Notes: generated by a model from the sequence alone, not told the origin. A stretch of DNA of 64,000 nucleotides from Plantactinospora sp. KBS50 (GCF_002285795.1 NZ_CP022961.1:186001-250000); one strand, 5' to 3'. Counted from the stretch's first letter, positions 1-9,788 are shown. A program made the numbers and translations.

Positions 1-3000
1 TACAACATGATCCGCAAGGAGGTCAGCACGCCGATCGTCGGGCACGGCTACTCGCTGTTCCCCGACGGCACCCTGGTGGTGTTCCGGGCCACCTCGTCCG
101 AGCCCACCCGGGTGCATCCGATGCAGGTCTGGCGTACGCCGTACCTGTCCGACGCGTACGCCGCGGCCCAGCCGGTCGGCGCCGGACCGCTGGAGCGGGT
201 GGGCAACGCCGACCTGGTCCGCGGCATCTCGGACTGCCTCTCGGTGACCCGGCTGGTCGCCGAGACCACCCCGGCCACGGCCGTGTTCGAGGCGCTGATC
301 GCCGCCTGCACCCGGATCTTCGACCACTACCACTGGCTCGCCGAGCCGGAACTGGGCAGCCTGGCCGAACCGCTGGCCGAGGTGCGCACCGCCGCCCAGC
401 AGGTGCTCGACGAGTTCGAGGCGGTCGGGTCGTTGACCGCGCACGCGGCCGCACAGGTCGAGGTCGCGGCCGAGGAGATCGCCGCGCTGTCCCGCCGGGT
501 CCGCGGCGCCGCGCCGCGCAGCGCCGACGACTGGGTACGCCAGCTCGCGGCGCTGCGCCAGGCGCAGGGCCGGCTGGTGACCCTGCGCGACCTGCGCCAC
601 GTCGACCTGGCCCGGCTCGACGAACTCGCCGCCGGGCTGACCGAGGAGATCGACGGCGCCGGACGCCGGGCGGTGGAGTTCCTGAGCCGCGACGACGCCT
701 TCGCCGGCTACCGGTCCGAGGTGGCGGCGCTGGCGGACCGGGCCGCCGGACTGAGCCGGACCGCCGAGGCCGGGCCGCTGCGCGACGCGCTGGCCGAGCA
801 CACCGGCGGGTTGCAGGCGCTCACCGACGTGGTGGGCGCGCTGGACATCGCCGACGCCGCCGTCCGGACCGGGATCCTGGCCCGGGTCGCCGAGGTGCTG
901 GGCGGGGTGAACCGGGCCCGGGCGGTGCTCGACGCCCGGCGCCGGGACCTGCTCGCGGCCGAGGGACGGGCCGGGTTCGCCGCCGAGTTCGCGCTGCTCG
1001 GCCAGGCCGTGACCGGTGCGCTCGCGGCGGCCGACACCGCGCAGCGGTGCGACGAACAACTCGGCCGGCTGCTGCTGCGGGTGGAGGACCTGGAGTCGCG
1101 GTTCGGCGAGTTCGACGACTTCCTCGCCGAACTGGCCAACCGGCGTACCGAGATCTACGAGGCGTTCTCGGCCCGCAAGCAGGCGCTGCTGGACGAGCGG
1201 TCCCGGCGGGCCGACCGGATCGTCTCCTCGGCCGAGCGGATCCTCGGCACGGTGCACCGCCGGCTCGCCGGGCTGGGCTCGATCGACGAGGTGAACACCT
1301 ACTTCGCGGCCGACCCGATGATCGGCAAGCTGCGCTCGGTCGCCGCGGAACTGCGTACCCTCGACGACCCGGTCCGGGCCGCGGAGCTGGACGGGCGGCT
1401 GCGGGCCGCGCACCAGGAGGCCGGCCGGGCGTTGCGGGACCGGCTCGACCTGTACGCCGACGGCGGCGCGACGATCCGGCTGGGCCGGCACCGGTTCGCG
1501 GTGCACAGCCAGCCCGTCGACGTGACGCTGGTGCCGCACGACGGGCGGCTCATGGTGGCGGTGACCGGGACCGACTACCGGCGGCCGGTCCCGGCCGGTG
1601 CGCTGGACGGCGACCGGGAGTTCTGGGCCGAGTCGCTGGTCTCCGAGTCCGCCCGGGTGTACCGGGCGGAGTACCTGGCCAGCTCGATCCTGGCCGGCGC
1701 GGAGTCCGGCACGGCCGGACCCACCCTGGAGGCGCTGCACGCGGCGGCCGTCGACCCGGGCACGCTGCGCGAGCTGGTGCGCGGCATCGCGGAAACCCGG
1801 TACGACGAGGGGTACGAGCGGGGGGTGCACGACCACGACGCGGCGGCGCTGCTCGGCGCGCTGCTGCGGCTGTGCGCCGGCGCCGGACTGCTGCGCCACC
1901 GCCCGGCGGACCGGGCCGCGGCGCAGTTGTTCTGGCGGTACGGCGCCGGCGAGTCCGACCGGGCCGGCTGGGCGATGCGGGCCGCGTCGCTGGCCCGCGC
2001 CCGCGCCCGGTTCGGCCGGCCGGCAGCCGGGACCGACCCGACCGACGAACTGCGCGCCGAGCTGGCCGGGGCGATCGGCGCGTTCCGGCGCCGGGCCGGG
2101 ATCGCCGGTACGCCGCCGGCGGCCGGTGCCGACCCGGCGGTGAGTTCGGCCGCCGGCGCCGGGTCGGACCGGCTGGCCGCCGAGTACCTGGTCGACGAGC
2201 TGGCGCAGGGACCCGTCGGGTTCGTCACCAGCGCCCGCGCGCGGGCGCTGGTGGACCGGTTCCGGGCGGCGCTCGGCGGCCCGCTGGCCCCGGCCGCCAA
2301 GGAGTTCGACGAGGACCTACGGGCCGTGCCCGACCTCGCGGCCCGGCACCAGCTCGTGACCGCCTGGTACGGCGGCTTCCTGGCCCGGTCCGCCGCCGAC
2401 CCGGCCGCGACCGGCGGGGTCGCGGGCGGCGACGGTGCGGGTGGCGACGGTGCCGGCGGCGCCGCGGGTGGCGAGGTTGCCGGCGGCGTCGCGGGCGGCG
2501 ACGGTGCGGGTGGCGACGGTGCCGAGCGGTTCGGCGCGGCCGACCTGCCCGAGGCGGTGGCGATCGAGCTGTGCGGCGCCGAACTGCCCCGGCACGACTC
2601 CACGGCCGCGCTCGCGGAAACCGTGGACGGCCTGCTCGGCACCCATCCGCGGATCGCCAACTCCCGGCTGGTGATCCGCCTCGACGAGACGCTGGAGCGT
2701 ACCCGCCGGTTCCGGGACGAGCGGGTCCCGGCGTACCGGACGTACCAGCGCCGGCGCACGGAGCTGGTGGAACGGGAGCGGGACCGGCTGCGACTGCCCG
2801 AGTACCAGCCGAAGGTGCTCAGCGCGTTCGTCCGCAACCGGCTGCTCGACGAGGTGTACCTGCCGCTGATCGGCGACAACCTGGCCCGCCAGCTCGGCGC
2901 GGCCGGCGACACCGACCGGGTCGACCGGTCCGGCCTGCTGCTGCTGATCTCCCCGCCCGGCTACGGCAAGACCACCCTGATGGAGTACGTCGCCAGCCGG

Positions 3001-4026
3001 CTCGGCCTGGTCTTCGTCAAGGTGAACGGGCCGTCGCTGGGCTCCGCGGTCACCTCGCTGGATCCGGCCGAGGCACCGAACGCCACCGCCCGCCAGGAGG
3101 TCGAGAAGATCTCGCTCGCCCTGGAGATGGGCAGCAACGTGCTGCTCTACCTGGACGACATCCAGCACACCTCCCCGGAGCTGTTGCAGAAGTTCGTCTC
3201 GCTCTGCGACGCGCAGCGCCGGATGGAGGGCGTCTGGGACGGCCGGACCCGCACCTACGACCTGCGCGGCAAGCGGTTCGCGGTCTGCATGGCCGGCAAC
3301 CCGTACACCGAGTCGGGGCAGCGGTTCCGGGTGCCCGACATGCTGGCCAACCGGGCGGACGTGTGGAACCTCGGCGACGTGCTGTCCGGCCGGGAGGAGG
3401 TGTTCGCGCTCAGCTACCTGGAGAACGCGCTCACCGCCAACCCGGTGCTCGCGCCGCTGGCCGGCCGGGACCGCCGCGACCTGGACCTGCTGCTCGCGCT
3501 GGCCCGGGGCGACGACACCGTCCGGCCCGAACAGCTGAGCCACCCGTACCCGGCGGTCGAACTCGACCAGATCCTCGCGGTGCTCCGCAGGATGGTCCGG
3601 GTCCGCTCGGTGGTGCTCGCGGTCAACCGGGCGTACATCGCCTCGGCCGCGCAGGCGGAGGCGTCCCGCACCGAGCCGCCGTTCCAGCTCCAGGGGTCGT
3701 ACCGGAACATGAACAAGCTGGCCGAGCGGATCGTCCCGGTGCTGGACGACGAGGAACTCGCGGCGGTGATCGACGACCACTACCTCGGCGAGGCGCAGAC
3801 CCTGGCGTCCGGCGCCGAGGCCAACCTGCTCAAGCTCGCCGAGTTGCGCGGCCGGCTCACCGCCGAGCAGTCCCGGCGGTGGACCGAGGTGAAGGCCGGC
3901 TACCTGCGGTCAAGGGCGCTGGGCGGGGCCGGGGACGACCCGGTGGACCGGGCCGTCGGCGCGCTGGGTCTGCTGGCCGACCGCGTCGGCGACGTGCAGG
4001 CCGCCATCGAACGCGCCGGCAGATGA
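1..4026 (+). CDS. DNA repair ATPase, AAA type (5' end outside window)
   Basis: Large ATPase of the actinobacterial 'DNA repair ATPase' type, which I recognise by overall look. The frame is open from base 1, and the methionine at 7 lies inside the protein, so the 5' end is missing. The visible part is about 1340 aa. Counting from that Met, residues 110-480 are Ala/Arg/Glu-rich and probably helical or coiled coil. A P-loop GYGKTT lies at 985-990 and a Walker B stretch, LLYLDD, at about 1046-1051, followed by an AAA sensor-like region (CMAGNPYT). A Gly/Ala/Val/Asp repeat at about 805-840 comes from a DNA tandem repeat and is probably a disordered linker. The C-terminus ends before a hairpin shared with the convergent kinase gene. 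The family name suggests repair, but the substrate cannot be read from the sequence. Confidence 0.8.
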   Translation, partial: YNMIRKEVSTPIVGHGYSLFPDGTLVVFRATSSEPTRVHPMQVWRTPYLSDAYAAAQPVGAGPLERVGNADLVRGISDCLSVTRLVAETTPATAVFEALIAACTRIFDHYHWLAEPELGSLAEPLAEVRTAAQQVLDEFEAVGSLTAHAAAQVEVAAEEIAALSRRVRGAAPRSADDWVRQLAALRQAQGRLVTLRDLRHVDLARLDELAAGLTEEIDGAGRRAVEFLSRDDAFAGYRSEVAALADRAAGLSRTAEAGPLRDALAEHTGGLQALTDVVGALDIADAAVRTGILARVAEVLGGVNRARAVLDARRRDLLAAEGRAGFAAEFALLGQAVTGALAAADTAQRCDEQLGRLLLRVEDLESRFGEFDDFLAELANRRTEIYEAFSARKQALLDERSRRADRIVSSAERILGTVHRRLAGLGSIDEVNTYFAADPMIGKLRSVAAELRTLDDPVRAAELDGRLRAAHQEAGRALRDRLDLYADGGATIRLGRHRFAVHSQPVDVTLVPHDGRLMVAVTGTDYRRPVPAGALDGDREFWAESLVSESARVYRAEYLASSILAGAESGTAGPTLEALHAAAVDPGTLRELVRGIAETRYDEGYERGVHDHDAAALLGALLRLCAGAGLLRHRPADRAAAQLFWRYGAGESDRAGWAMRAASLARARARFGRPAAGTDPTDELRAELAGAIGAFRRRAGIAGTPPAAGADPAVSSAAGAGSDRLAAEYLVDELAQGPVGFVTSARARALVDRFRAALGGPLAPAAKEFDEDLRAVPDLAARHQLVTAWYGGFLARSAADPAATGGVAGGDGAGGDGAGGAAGGEVAGGVAGGDGAGGDGAERFGAADLPEAVAIELCGAELPRHDSTAALAETVDGLLGTHPRIANSRLVIRLDETLERTRRFRDERVPAYRTYQRRRTELVERERDRLRLPEYQPKVLSAFVRNRLLDEVYLPLIGDNLARQLGAAGDTDRVDRSGLLLLISPPGYGKTTLMEYVASRLGLVFVKVNGPSLGSAVTSLDPAEAPNATARQEVEKISLALEMGSNVLLYLDDIQHTSPELLQKFVSLCDAQRRMEGVWDGRTRTYDLRGKRFAVCMAGNPYTESGQRFRVPDMLANRADVWNLGDVLSGREEVFALSYLENALTANPVLAPLAGRDRRDLDLLLALARGDDTVRPEQLSHPYPAVELDQILAVLRRMVRVRSVVLAVNRAYIASAAQAEASRTEPPFQLQGSYRNMNKLAERIVPVLDDEELAAVIDDHYLGEAQTLASGAEANLLKLAELRGRLTAEQSRRWTEVKAGYLRSRALGGAGDDPVDRAVGALGLLADRVGDVQAAIERAGR
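2415..2525 (+). repeat. Intragenic Gly/Ala/Val/Asp-coding tandem repeat
   Basis: Imperfect copies of a GC-rich unit related to GCGGGTGGCGACGGTGCC lie inside the AAA ATPase gene. They encode a run of GGDGAGG/GGVAGG-type peptides between the helical and the ATPase parts. The insert keeps the frame. Confidence 0.75.
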
Positions 4027-4040
4027 CGGGTGCCGGGTCA

Positions 4041-4063
4041 CCGCCGGCGGGTTCCGCCGGTGG
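4041..4063. terminator. Bidirectional hairpin between convergent genes
   Basis: A 10-bp stem (4041-4050 with 4054-4063, one G-T pair) with a 3-nt loop lies between the ATPase stop and the stop of the convergent kinase gene. There is no T-tract, as is usual in high-GC actinobacteria. Confidence 0.6.
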
Positions 4064-4078
4064 CGGCCCGGCGGGTGC

Positions 4079-6034
4079 TCAGAGCAGCCGGTCCCGGCTG
4101 ATCGCCACGATCACCCGCAGGCCGAGCACGGTGGACGCGATGAGCCCCAGGTACCCGATGGCCTGGATCAGGGTGAGGCTGGCGGTGACCAGCACCCCGT
4201 CGTCCACCCCGAGCAGGAGCGCCGACACCACCCCGATGGTGCCGCTGAGCAGCGCGGTGACCAGCCGGTCGGCGATCCGCCGGATCACCCGGCTGTCGCG
4301 CTCGTCGGCGAGCAGCCGGACGTTGACCCCCCACTCGCTGCGCTCCATGGCCGCGCCGATCCGGTCGAGCCGGCGCGGAATCTTGCGCAGCAGCGGCACC
4401 AGCCCGGCAAGCTCCTCGTGCAGCGAACCCACCATGGCCGTACCGCCGAACGTCTGCTTGCCGATCCGGCCGGCCATCGACTTCGCCTCCTGCACCAGGG
4501 CGAAGTCCGGGTCGAGGACCCGCAGGGCGCCCTCCAGGGTGCCCATCGCGCGGAACAGGCCGGCGAGCTGCGGGTCGAAGGCGAGGCCGAACGTCGTGAC
4601 CAGTGCGAGCAGCTCGCCGAACATCTCGGCACCGGGCTGCCGGCCGGGCACCAGCTGCTCGGCGAAGAAGCGGCTGATGGCCCGGTCGAGGGCGTCCAGG
4701 TCGACGCGTTCCGTCACGACGGCCAGCTCCAGCAGCCCGTCCCGGAGCATCTCCGGGTCGCCGCGCTGCACCGCCAGCAGCAGCCGGACCAGGGACAGCC
4801 GCTGCTGTGCGTGCAGCCGGCCGACCGACCCGAAGTCGATCTGCGCGAGCGTGCCGTCGGGCATCACCAGCAGGTTGCCCGGGTGCGGGTCGGCGTTGAA
4901 GATGCCGCCCTGCATCACCTGGGCGAGGAAGTTGGCCAGCAGGCCGCGGGCCAGTTCGGTGCGGTCCGCGCCCTGCTCCGTGAGGAGGGCGTCGCTGTCG
5001 CGCAGTGGCGTGCCGTCGAGCCACTCCAGCACCAGCACCCGGCGGCTGGACACCTGCTCGAACACCCGCGGTATCCGCAGCGGGTGACCGTCGTCGGGCT
5101 GCTCGGCCACGGCGGCCGTGTTGCGGGCCTCCAACCCGAAGTCCAGTTCGGACCGGAGGTTGTCGGCGAAACCCTCGGCCAGTTCCACCACGCCGATCCG
5201 GCGCGCCCACGGCGTCGTACGCTCGATCCGGCGTGCGAGCTGGAGGATCGCCTCCAGGTCCCGGTCCACGAGATCGACGATGCCGGGCCGCTGCACCTTC
5301 ACCGCCACGTCCTGACCGTCGGCCAGCCGCGCCCGGTGCACCTGCGCGATCGACGCCGCGGCGATCGGGGTCTCGTCGAACCGGGCGAAGATCTCGCTCG
5401 GCGGCCTGCCCAGTTCGGCCCGGACCACGGCCGCGATGGCGGCCGGCTCCGCCGGAGCGACCCGGTCCTGGAGCACCGTGAGCTGCTCGATCACCACCGG
5501 CGAGAGCAGGTCCGGCCGGGTGGACAGGACCTGGCCGAGCTTCACGAAGATGCCGCCGGCCTCCTGGAGGGCCAGGGCGAGCTGCCGTCCGGTGCGCTGG
5601 AGGCGTACCTCGGCGTTCCGGCCGGATCGTGCGTTGAGGCTGGCCAGGTCCGCCAGCAGGCCGTGCCGCGCGGCGATGGACAGCAGCGACAGGTACCGGG
5701 CGGTCCGCGCCGCCCGACGCCGCACCGCGCGTACGGGATGCGGGATGCCGCGCGCCGACAGTTCGATCTGGCCGAGCCCGGCCGGGCGGCCCAGGAATTC
5801 CAGCGCGGCCACCGAGACCAGCGAGGCGAGGATGGCGCTGACCAGGAACACCGTCAGGTCCTCGGTGCCGACCCCCGGACTGATCCGGGCCGCCCAGCTT
5901 CCGACGGCGAGCCCGACCACGCCGCTGAGGAAGCCGCGGGCCGGGCCGATCCGGAAGCCCAGCAGCCGGCCCACGGCGATGCCGAAGATCGGCATCCAGA
6001 CGAGGCTCATGGCCCCGACCAGGAACACGTTCAC
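4079..6034 (-). CDS. AarF/UbiB/ABC1-family membrane protein kinase
   Basis: Atypical kinase of the ABC1/AarF/UbiB family, 651 aa from the GTG at 6034, which has GAGGTG 5 nt upstream. An ATG at 6100 would add 22 residues but has no good ribosome site. Family marks are the KLGQ of the KxGQ motif in [15 protein letters not shown], the Ala-rich loop [20 protein letters not shown] with the ATP-binding Lys, ExD in [17 protein letters not shown] and the metal-binding IDFG. The first ~80 residues hold three hydrophobic segments and the C-terminus two more, so the kinase domain is probably held at the membrane. Family members support quinone or lipid metabolism; the substrate here is unknown. The downstream side is a hairpin and the next gene upstream is separated by another hairpin, so it is likely monocistronic. 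Confidence 0.88.
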   Translation of the reverse strand: MNVFLVGAMSLVWMPIFGIAVGRLLGFRIGPARGFLSGVVGLAVGSWAARISPGVGTEDLTVFLVSAILASLVSVAALEFLGRPAGLGQIELSARGIPHPVRAVRRRAARTARYLSLLSIAARHGLLADLASLNARSGRNAEVRLQRTGRQLALALQEAGGIFVKLGQVLSTRPDLLSPVVIEQLTVLQDRVAPAEPAAIAAVVRAELGRPPSEIFARFDETPIAAASIAQVHRARLADGQDVAVKVQRPGIVDLVDRDLEAILQLARRIERTTPWARRIGVVELAEGFADNLRSELDFGLEARNTAAVAEQPDDGHPLRIPRVFEQVSSRRVLVLEWLDGTPLRDSDALLTEQGADRTELARGLLANFLAQVMQGGIFNADPHPGNLLVMPDGTLAQIDFGSVGRLHAQQRLSLVRLLLAVQRGDPEMLRDGLLELAVVTERVDLDALDRAISRFFAEQLVPGRQPGAEMFGELLALVTTFGLAFDPQLAGLFRAMGTLEGALRVLDPDFALVQEAKSMAGRIGKQTFGGTAMVGSLHEELAGLVPLLRKIPRRLDRIGAAMERSEWGVNVRLLADERDSRVIRRIADRLVTALLSGTIGVVSALLLGVDDGVLVTASLTLIQAIGYLGLIASTVLGLRVIVAISRDRLL

Positions 6035-6081
6035 AGCGGCACCTCGTCGCGAAGGGGTGGTCACGGCGGTGTGGAAACGAC

Positions 6082-6118
6082 GGCCGGAGCCGGTCGCCAT
6101 CTGGGACCGGCTCCGGCC
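6082..6118. terminator. 14-bp stem-loop
   Basis: Perfect inverted repeat, 6082-6095 with 6105-6118, with a 9-nt loop. It lies upstream of the AarF-like gene and just past the end of the small membrane protein gene, both on the minus strand. It probably terminates the latter. Confidence 0.6.
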
Positions 6119-6134
6119 GGGAGCGATCAGCCGC

Positions 6135-6208
6135 GGGCGTGCGGCCGGGTTGGGTCAGCCGACGACGGGCGTGCGGCCGGGTCGGGTCAGCCGACGGCGG
6201 GGGTGCGG
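6135..6208. repeat. 32-bp tandem duplication over a gene 3' end
   Basis: Two near-identical 32-bp units (from 6135 and 6167) and a partial third run through the last codons and stop of the small membrane protein gene (minus strand, stop at 6187-6189). Each unit carries a copy of the terminal codons and TGA, so the gene end itself has been duplicated. Confidence 0.75.
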
Positions 6209-6582
6209 CTGCCGCCGTACACGCGCACGAGGGCGACGATGGCCGTGACGAACGCGATCAGCAGGCCGGCCCACTGCATGACGGCGCCGATCCACGGTCC
6301 GAACTCGCTCGGCGTGCCCAGCCGGCCCCACATCGAGCCCTCGATCAGGCCGCCGCCCATCACGAACGCGGCGACGATGAGGCCCACGATCAGGATCCAG
6401 CGGGCTCGGCCTCCCATGGCGAGCACCAGGATCCCGCCGATGCCGAGGATGATCGGCCCCGGCGGGATGGTGGGGAATCCGGGCACGCCGACCAGGTACT
6501 GGACCAGTACCCCGAGGCCGGCGAGGAGCAGGCCGAAGCCGAGGATCAGGTGGAGCTGTGTGGGTTTCTGCTCAACACTCAT
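6187..6582 (-). CDS. Small integral membrane protein, unknown function
   Basis: 131 aa from the ATG at 6582, chosen because AGGAAG lies 6 nt upstream; an earlier start at 6651 is less likely. After a short polar N-terminus (MSVEQKPTQ) there are about four hydrophobic segments: LILGFGLLLAGLGVLVQYLV, GPIILGIGGILVLAMGG, ILIVGLIVAAFVMGG and AVMQWAGLLIAFVTAIVAL. There is no catalytic motif and no signal peptide. I do not recognise the family. It stands alone, with hairpins on both sides. Its last codons and stop lie within a 32-bp tandem repeat. Confidence 0.75.
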   Translation of the reverse strand: MSVEQKPTQLHLILGFGLLLAGLGVLVQYLVGVPGFPTIPPGPIILGIGGILVLAMGGRARWILIVGLIVAAFVMGGGLIEGSMWGRLGTPSEFGPWIGAVMQWAGLLIAFVTAIVALVRVYGGSRTPAVG

Positions 6583-6693
6583 GGGTTTCTTCCTTACGTC
6601 GGGACCGTCCTCGCCGGACATCGCGGGCCGGTCGGCCACGATCCTCACCATGCAGGACGACCCGCGGCCGGGCGTCCGTCAGAAGCGGGTCCC

Positions 6694-6717
6694 CGGGTAC
6701 GCAGGTTTGCGTACCCG
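6694..6717. other. 10-bp perfect inverted repeat in intergenic region
   Basis: CGGGTACGCA at 6694-6703 pairs with TGCGTACCCG at 6708-6717 (4-nt loop). It lies in the ~300-bp region between the divergent membrane protein and VOC genes, where I see nothing else except the VOC promoter. It could be an operator or a small hairpin. Confidence 0.45.
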
Positions 6718-6870
6718 ACTCGGAAAGCCTCGCGGCGCCGCCCTCCCGTCCCCGTCGATCACGGCGCTGTGGCAACGGGAAGCGCCTTCAGGCACGCAAA
6801 TGCCTTGATCCACGAGGGCGCGCGCGGGTGCGTGTGGCATATCCGGACGGGGATCGTCCGCAACTGGCGC

Positions 6871-6876
6871 TACCGT
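6871..6876 (+). promoter_or_regulatory. -10 element of a leaderless VOC gene
   Basis: TACCGT lies 6 nt before the ATG at 6883, and no Shine-Dalgarno sequence is present. This is the usual layout of an actinobacterial leaderless transcript. Confidence 0.5.
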
Positions 6877-6882
6877 GCCGGC

Positions 6883-7239
6883 ATGGCCATTGCACGATTT
6901 CCCAGCGTTGTTCTCGACTGCCCGGACCCGGCCGCGCTCGCCACGTTCTACGGCAGCCTGCTGGACTGGAAGATCGACATTTCGGATGACTGGGCGGATG
7001 TCCGCGCCGACTACGGGCAGTGTCTCTCGTTCCAGCAGGTAGCGGACTACACCCCGCCCCGGTGGCCGGGCCAGGACACGCCCCAGCAGATGCATCTCGA
7101 CCTCATCGTCGACGACCTCGACGCCGCGGAGGCCGCGGTGCTCGAACTCGGCGGCAAGCGGCACGAGCACCAGCCCGGTGAGTCGTTCCGGGTGTTTCTC
7201 GACCCGGCCGGGCATCCGTTCTGCCTCTGCGTGGAGTGA
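6883..7239 (+). CDS. VOC family (glyoxalase/bleomycin-resistance fold) protein
   Basis: 118-aa single-domain protein. The N-terminal ARFPSVVLDCPDPAALATFYGSLL is the typical first beta-alpha unit of actinobacterial VOC proteins. QMHLDLIVDDLDAAEAAVLELGG starts the second module, and FRVFLDPAGHPFCL is the usual C-terminal strand pair. VOC proteins use a metal site for isomerase, dioxygenase or resistance roles; the substrate cannot be told here. It is probably a leaderless transcript. The stop codon runs straight into a 15-bp tandem repeat. Confidence 0.85.
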   Translation: MAIARFPSVVLDCPDPAALATFYGSLLDWKIDISDDWADVRADYGQCLSFQQVADYTPPRWPGQDTPQQMHLDLIVDDLDAAEAAVLELGGKRHEHQPGESFRVFLDPAGHPFCLCVE

Positions 7240-7375
7240 TCCGGCCCCGGGCGATCCGGCCCCGGTTGATCCGACGCCGGTTGATCCGACGCCGGGTGAT
7301 CCGACCCCGCGTCATCCGGCTCCGGGTGGGGTGATCCGACGCCGCCTGGAGTGGTCCGACTCCGGGCGCGGTGCC
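7238..7375. repeat. 15-bp tandem repeat after the VOC stop codon
   Basis: About eight imperfect copies of a unit like TGATCCGACGCCGGT follow the VOC gene, starting at its TGA stop. The copies get more divergent downstream. No gene is supported here; one forward frame reads as a DPxPx repeat but has no start or ribosome site. Confidence 0.8.
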
Positions 7376-7423
7376 CCGACCCGGCGGTAGGAGCGGCGGG
7401 CTCGGGGCCGCCGCACCGCGCGG

Positions 7424-7455
7424 GGCCGCCCTACGCCGGGACCCGTAGGGCGGCC
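7424..7455. terminator. 12-bp stem-loop over the beta-galactosidase stop
   Basis: Perfect inverted repeat, 7424-7435 with 7444-7455, with an 8-nt loop. It overlaps the last codons and stop of the minus-strand GH35 gene and faces the VOC gene, so it can serve both directions. Confidence 0.6.
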
Positions 7456-9788
7456 TCGGCGGCCGGCCGACGAGGCTCGCGCCACTCGATCCGTCCCTGC
7501 ACGAGCAGGGCGTCGATCGCGAGCAACCGGTCACCCGCTGCCGCCAGGCGGTCGCGGGCGTCCGCGGGCAGCGACACCGTGGAGTCGCCGGCCAGGGGCA
7601 ACAGGTGCAGGGTCAGCTCGGCGCCCGCGTGCATCCCGACGTCGCGCAGGTTGACGATCCACGCCGAACCGTCCCAGAAGCGGTCGGTGACCGGCCGCCC
7701 GTCGACCCGTAGCTGGCCGACATCGCCGGCCCAGTGGATCCGCAGGTGGGCGTCGAGCGACGGGTCGGTGGCCCAGGACGGCAGCGGCACCCGGTAGACC
7801 GCGGCCAACCCGTCGAAGGTGGCCGGATCCGGGGCGGACTGCCGGCCCTCGAACGTTCCGTAGCCGGCCGGCACCGGGCCGGCGGCCCGCACCGGCTGCG
7901 CCACCACCCGGGCCACCCGGGCATCAGAATCAGCGGGCTGTGCCGGCTCGGGCACCATGTGAGCGTCCGATTCCGGGCGCCGCACCGGTAGGTCGACGAA
8001 CGCGCCCCGGCCGGGCTCGTAGGCGCGCACGCCCGGGGCGTACGCGTCGATCCGGCCGTCGAGGTCCCAGCACAGCTCGTCCGGCGCGAGCAGCAGCCGG
8101 CGGGCCGGGCCGTGCTCGCAGACCCAGATCTCGGCGGCGCTGTCGGCGGGCAGGACCAGCAGGTCCAGCGCCGCGCCGGCCGGCCGCAGCCGCACCGGGG
8201 TCAGCCCCGGTTCGACGGTGGCGGCGACGCCGTCGACCGAGTACGTGGCCTCGATACCGGGCTCGGCGACCAGCACCAGGGTGGGCACGTCGCCCGGCAG
8301 CACGGTGAGGGCGGAGGCGGTGGCCCAGTCGAGGCGTACCCCGCCGATGGTCAGCGCGACCGGCCAGCGGGCCAGGGTGCCGGCCGGGATGTCCACCGGC
8401 CGGGCGGGCAGCACGACCTCCTCGTGGTCGAGCCGGACCCGGAACCGGGCGTCCCGGTAGGTCGGCAGCGGTACGTGCGGCTGGTGCCAGGCGATGAAGA
8501 GGAAGCCGCTGGTGCCGTCGCTGCGCAGCGCCCAGCGCAGGGTGCGGTCGTCCTGCACCCCGGCGGGGCGGACCTCGGGCAGGCTGGAGGGCATCTCGGC
8601 CAGCTCGGCGCCGAACGCGGCCAGGAACGCGTGCTGCCGGCGCAGCTCGGCGTGGCTGGCGGCGAGCAGGCCGGCCTCGCCGATCGGGGCGTGGAAGTCG
8701 TAGCCCAGCCGGGGCAGGTCGTTGGGGTAGCCGGTGGCGTGTGACTCCTGCATGCCCTGGTCGCCGGGCGGGTTGGTGCCGCCCGCGTACATGTAGTAGC
8801 CCTGCCAGGCCGAGCCGTTGCCGATCTTGCAGTGTGCGATGGCCGCGACGTCCAGGGCCGCCGGCCGGGGCCGGCGGTGGTACGCGGTGGCCATGCCGCC
8901 ACCGAGTTCGCAGGTTGCCGGCGGGAAGGTCGCCGAGGGGGTACGCGGATGCGTCGGCTCGGCGCTGCCGGAGTGCAGTTGCTGGCGGCGGACGTCCGCG
9001 CCGATCCCGGGGTCGTCCCAGACGTGTGAGAAGAAGTAGTGGTCGCGGAAGGTCGGATCCCAGGGGGCGTCGGCGTCCACCCAGAACCCGTCGCCGTAGC
9101 CGCCGTAGAGCGGCAGCACCTCATCGGGCGGCAGGTCGGCGCCGCCCCACGCGGTGGCGGTCCACAGTGGCGCGGAGATCCCGGCCGCGCGGGCCAGTCG
9201 CTTGAGGGTGATCAGGTGGCCGGGCTGGTCGTACAGCTCGTTCTCCAACTGGATGCCGAGCACCGTCCCGCCGGGTCCGCACCGGCCGCGCAGCGCGGCG
9301 GCGAGCTGGTCGAACCATTCGCGGACCAGGGCGAGGTAGCCGGGGTCGTCGGTGCGGTGCCGTACGGCGGCCCGCTGGACCCAGTCCGGGAAGCCGCCGT
9401 TGCGGGCCTCGCCGTGGCACCAGGGGCCGATCCGGAGGATGACGTCGAGACCCTCGGCGACCGCCAGGTCGACGAAGGCGGCGACGTCGAGGTTGCCGTC
9501 GAAGCGCGGCCGGCCCCGGTGCTCGACGTGGTGCAGCCAGAAGACGTAGCTGGTGGCCACCGTGACGCCGCCGGAGCGGAGCTGGCGCAGCCGCTGCCGC
9601 CACCGGTCCCGGGGTATCCGGCTGTAGTGGATCTCGCCGGAGACGGGCAGCACCGGCCGGCCGTCGCGGATCAGGTAGCGGTTGGTCAGCGCGACACCGG
9701 GCCGCGAGTCCTCGTCGTTGCCCATCCGCGGCCGGCGCAGCGGCTCCGACCAGGGATGGTGCCGGACGGCGAGCGGCTCGGTGGGCAA
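7431..9788 (-). CDS. Beta-galactosidase, GH35-like
   Basis: Predicted to release terminal beta-galactose, here from galacto-oligosaccharides in the cytoplasm, since no signal peptide is seen. It is 785 aa from a TTG at 9788, chosen because AGAGGAG lies 5 nt upstream. The N-terminal TIM-barrel shows the GH35 opening PVLPVSGEIHYSRIPRDRWRQRL, ILRIGPWCHGEARNGGFPDW, and the acid/base Glu in GIQLENELYD. CELGGGM probably carries the nucleophile. The C-terminal ~350 residues are beta-rich, with a late carbohydrate-binding-like jelly-roll (LRIHWAGDVGQLRVDGRPV). It is divergent from a sugar ABC transporter, with LacI-type operators between them. That and the nearby GH53 endo-galactanase support a role in galactan use. 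Exact bond specificity is inferred from the context. Confidence 0.88.
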   Translation of the reverse strand: MPTEPLAVRHHPWSEPLRRPRMGNDEDSRPGVALTNRYLIRDGRPVLPVSGEIHYSRIPRDRWRQRLRQLRSGGVTVATSYVFWLHHVEHRGRPRFDGNLDVAAFVDLAVAEGLDVILRIGPWCHGEARNGGFPDWVQRAAVRHRTDDPGYLALVREWFDQLAAALRGRCGPGGTVLGIQLENELYDQPGHLITLKRLARAAGISAPLWTATAWGGADLPPDEVLPLYGGYGDGFWVDADAPWDPTFRDHYFFSHVWDDPGIGADVRRQQLHSGSAEPTHPRTPSATFPPATCELGGGMATAYHRRPRPAALDVAAIAHCKIGNGSAWQGYYMYAGGTNPPGDQGMQESHATGYPNDLPRLGYDFHAPIGEAGLLAASHAELRRQHAFLAAFGAELAEMPSSLPEVRPAGVQDDRTLRWALRSDGTSGFLFIAWHQPHVPLPTYRDARFRVRLDHEEVVLPARPVDIPAGTLARWPVALTIGGVRLDWATASALTVLPGDVPTLVLVAEPGIEATYSVDGVAATVEPGLTPVRLRPAGAALDLLVLPADSAAEIWVCEHGPARRLLLAPDELCWDLDGRIDAYAPGVRAYEPGRGAFVDLPVRRPESDAHMVPEPAQPADSDARVARVVAQPVRAAGPVPAGYGTFEGRQSAPDPATFDGLAAVYRVPLPSWATDPSLDAHLRIHWAGDVGQLRVDGRPVTDRFWDGSAWIVNLRDVGMHAGAELTLHLLPLAGDSTVSLPADARDRLAAAGDRLLAIDALLVQGRIEWREPRRPAAEAALRVPA

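Noticed and set aside
1047..5087. 1346-codon open frame overlapping the AAA ATPase and kinase genes
   Set aside because: Arg/Pro/Gly-rich translation typical of a GC-rich shadow frame; the other frames encode recognisable families.
7178..7390. Frame coding DPxPx pentapeptide repeats after the VOC gene
   Set aside because: No start or ribosome site, different frame from VOC, and fully explained by the 15-bp DNA repeat.
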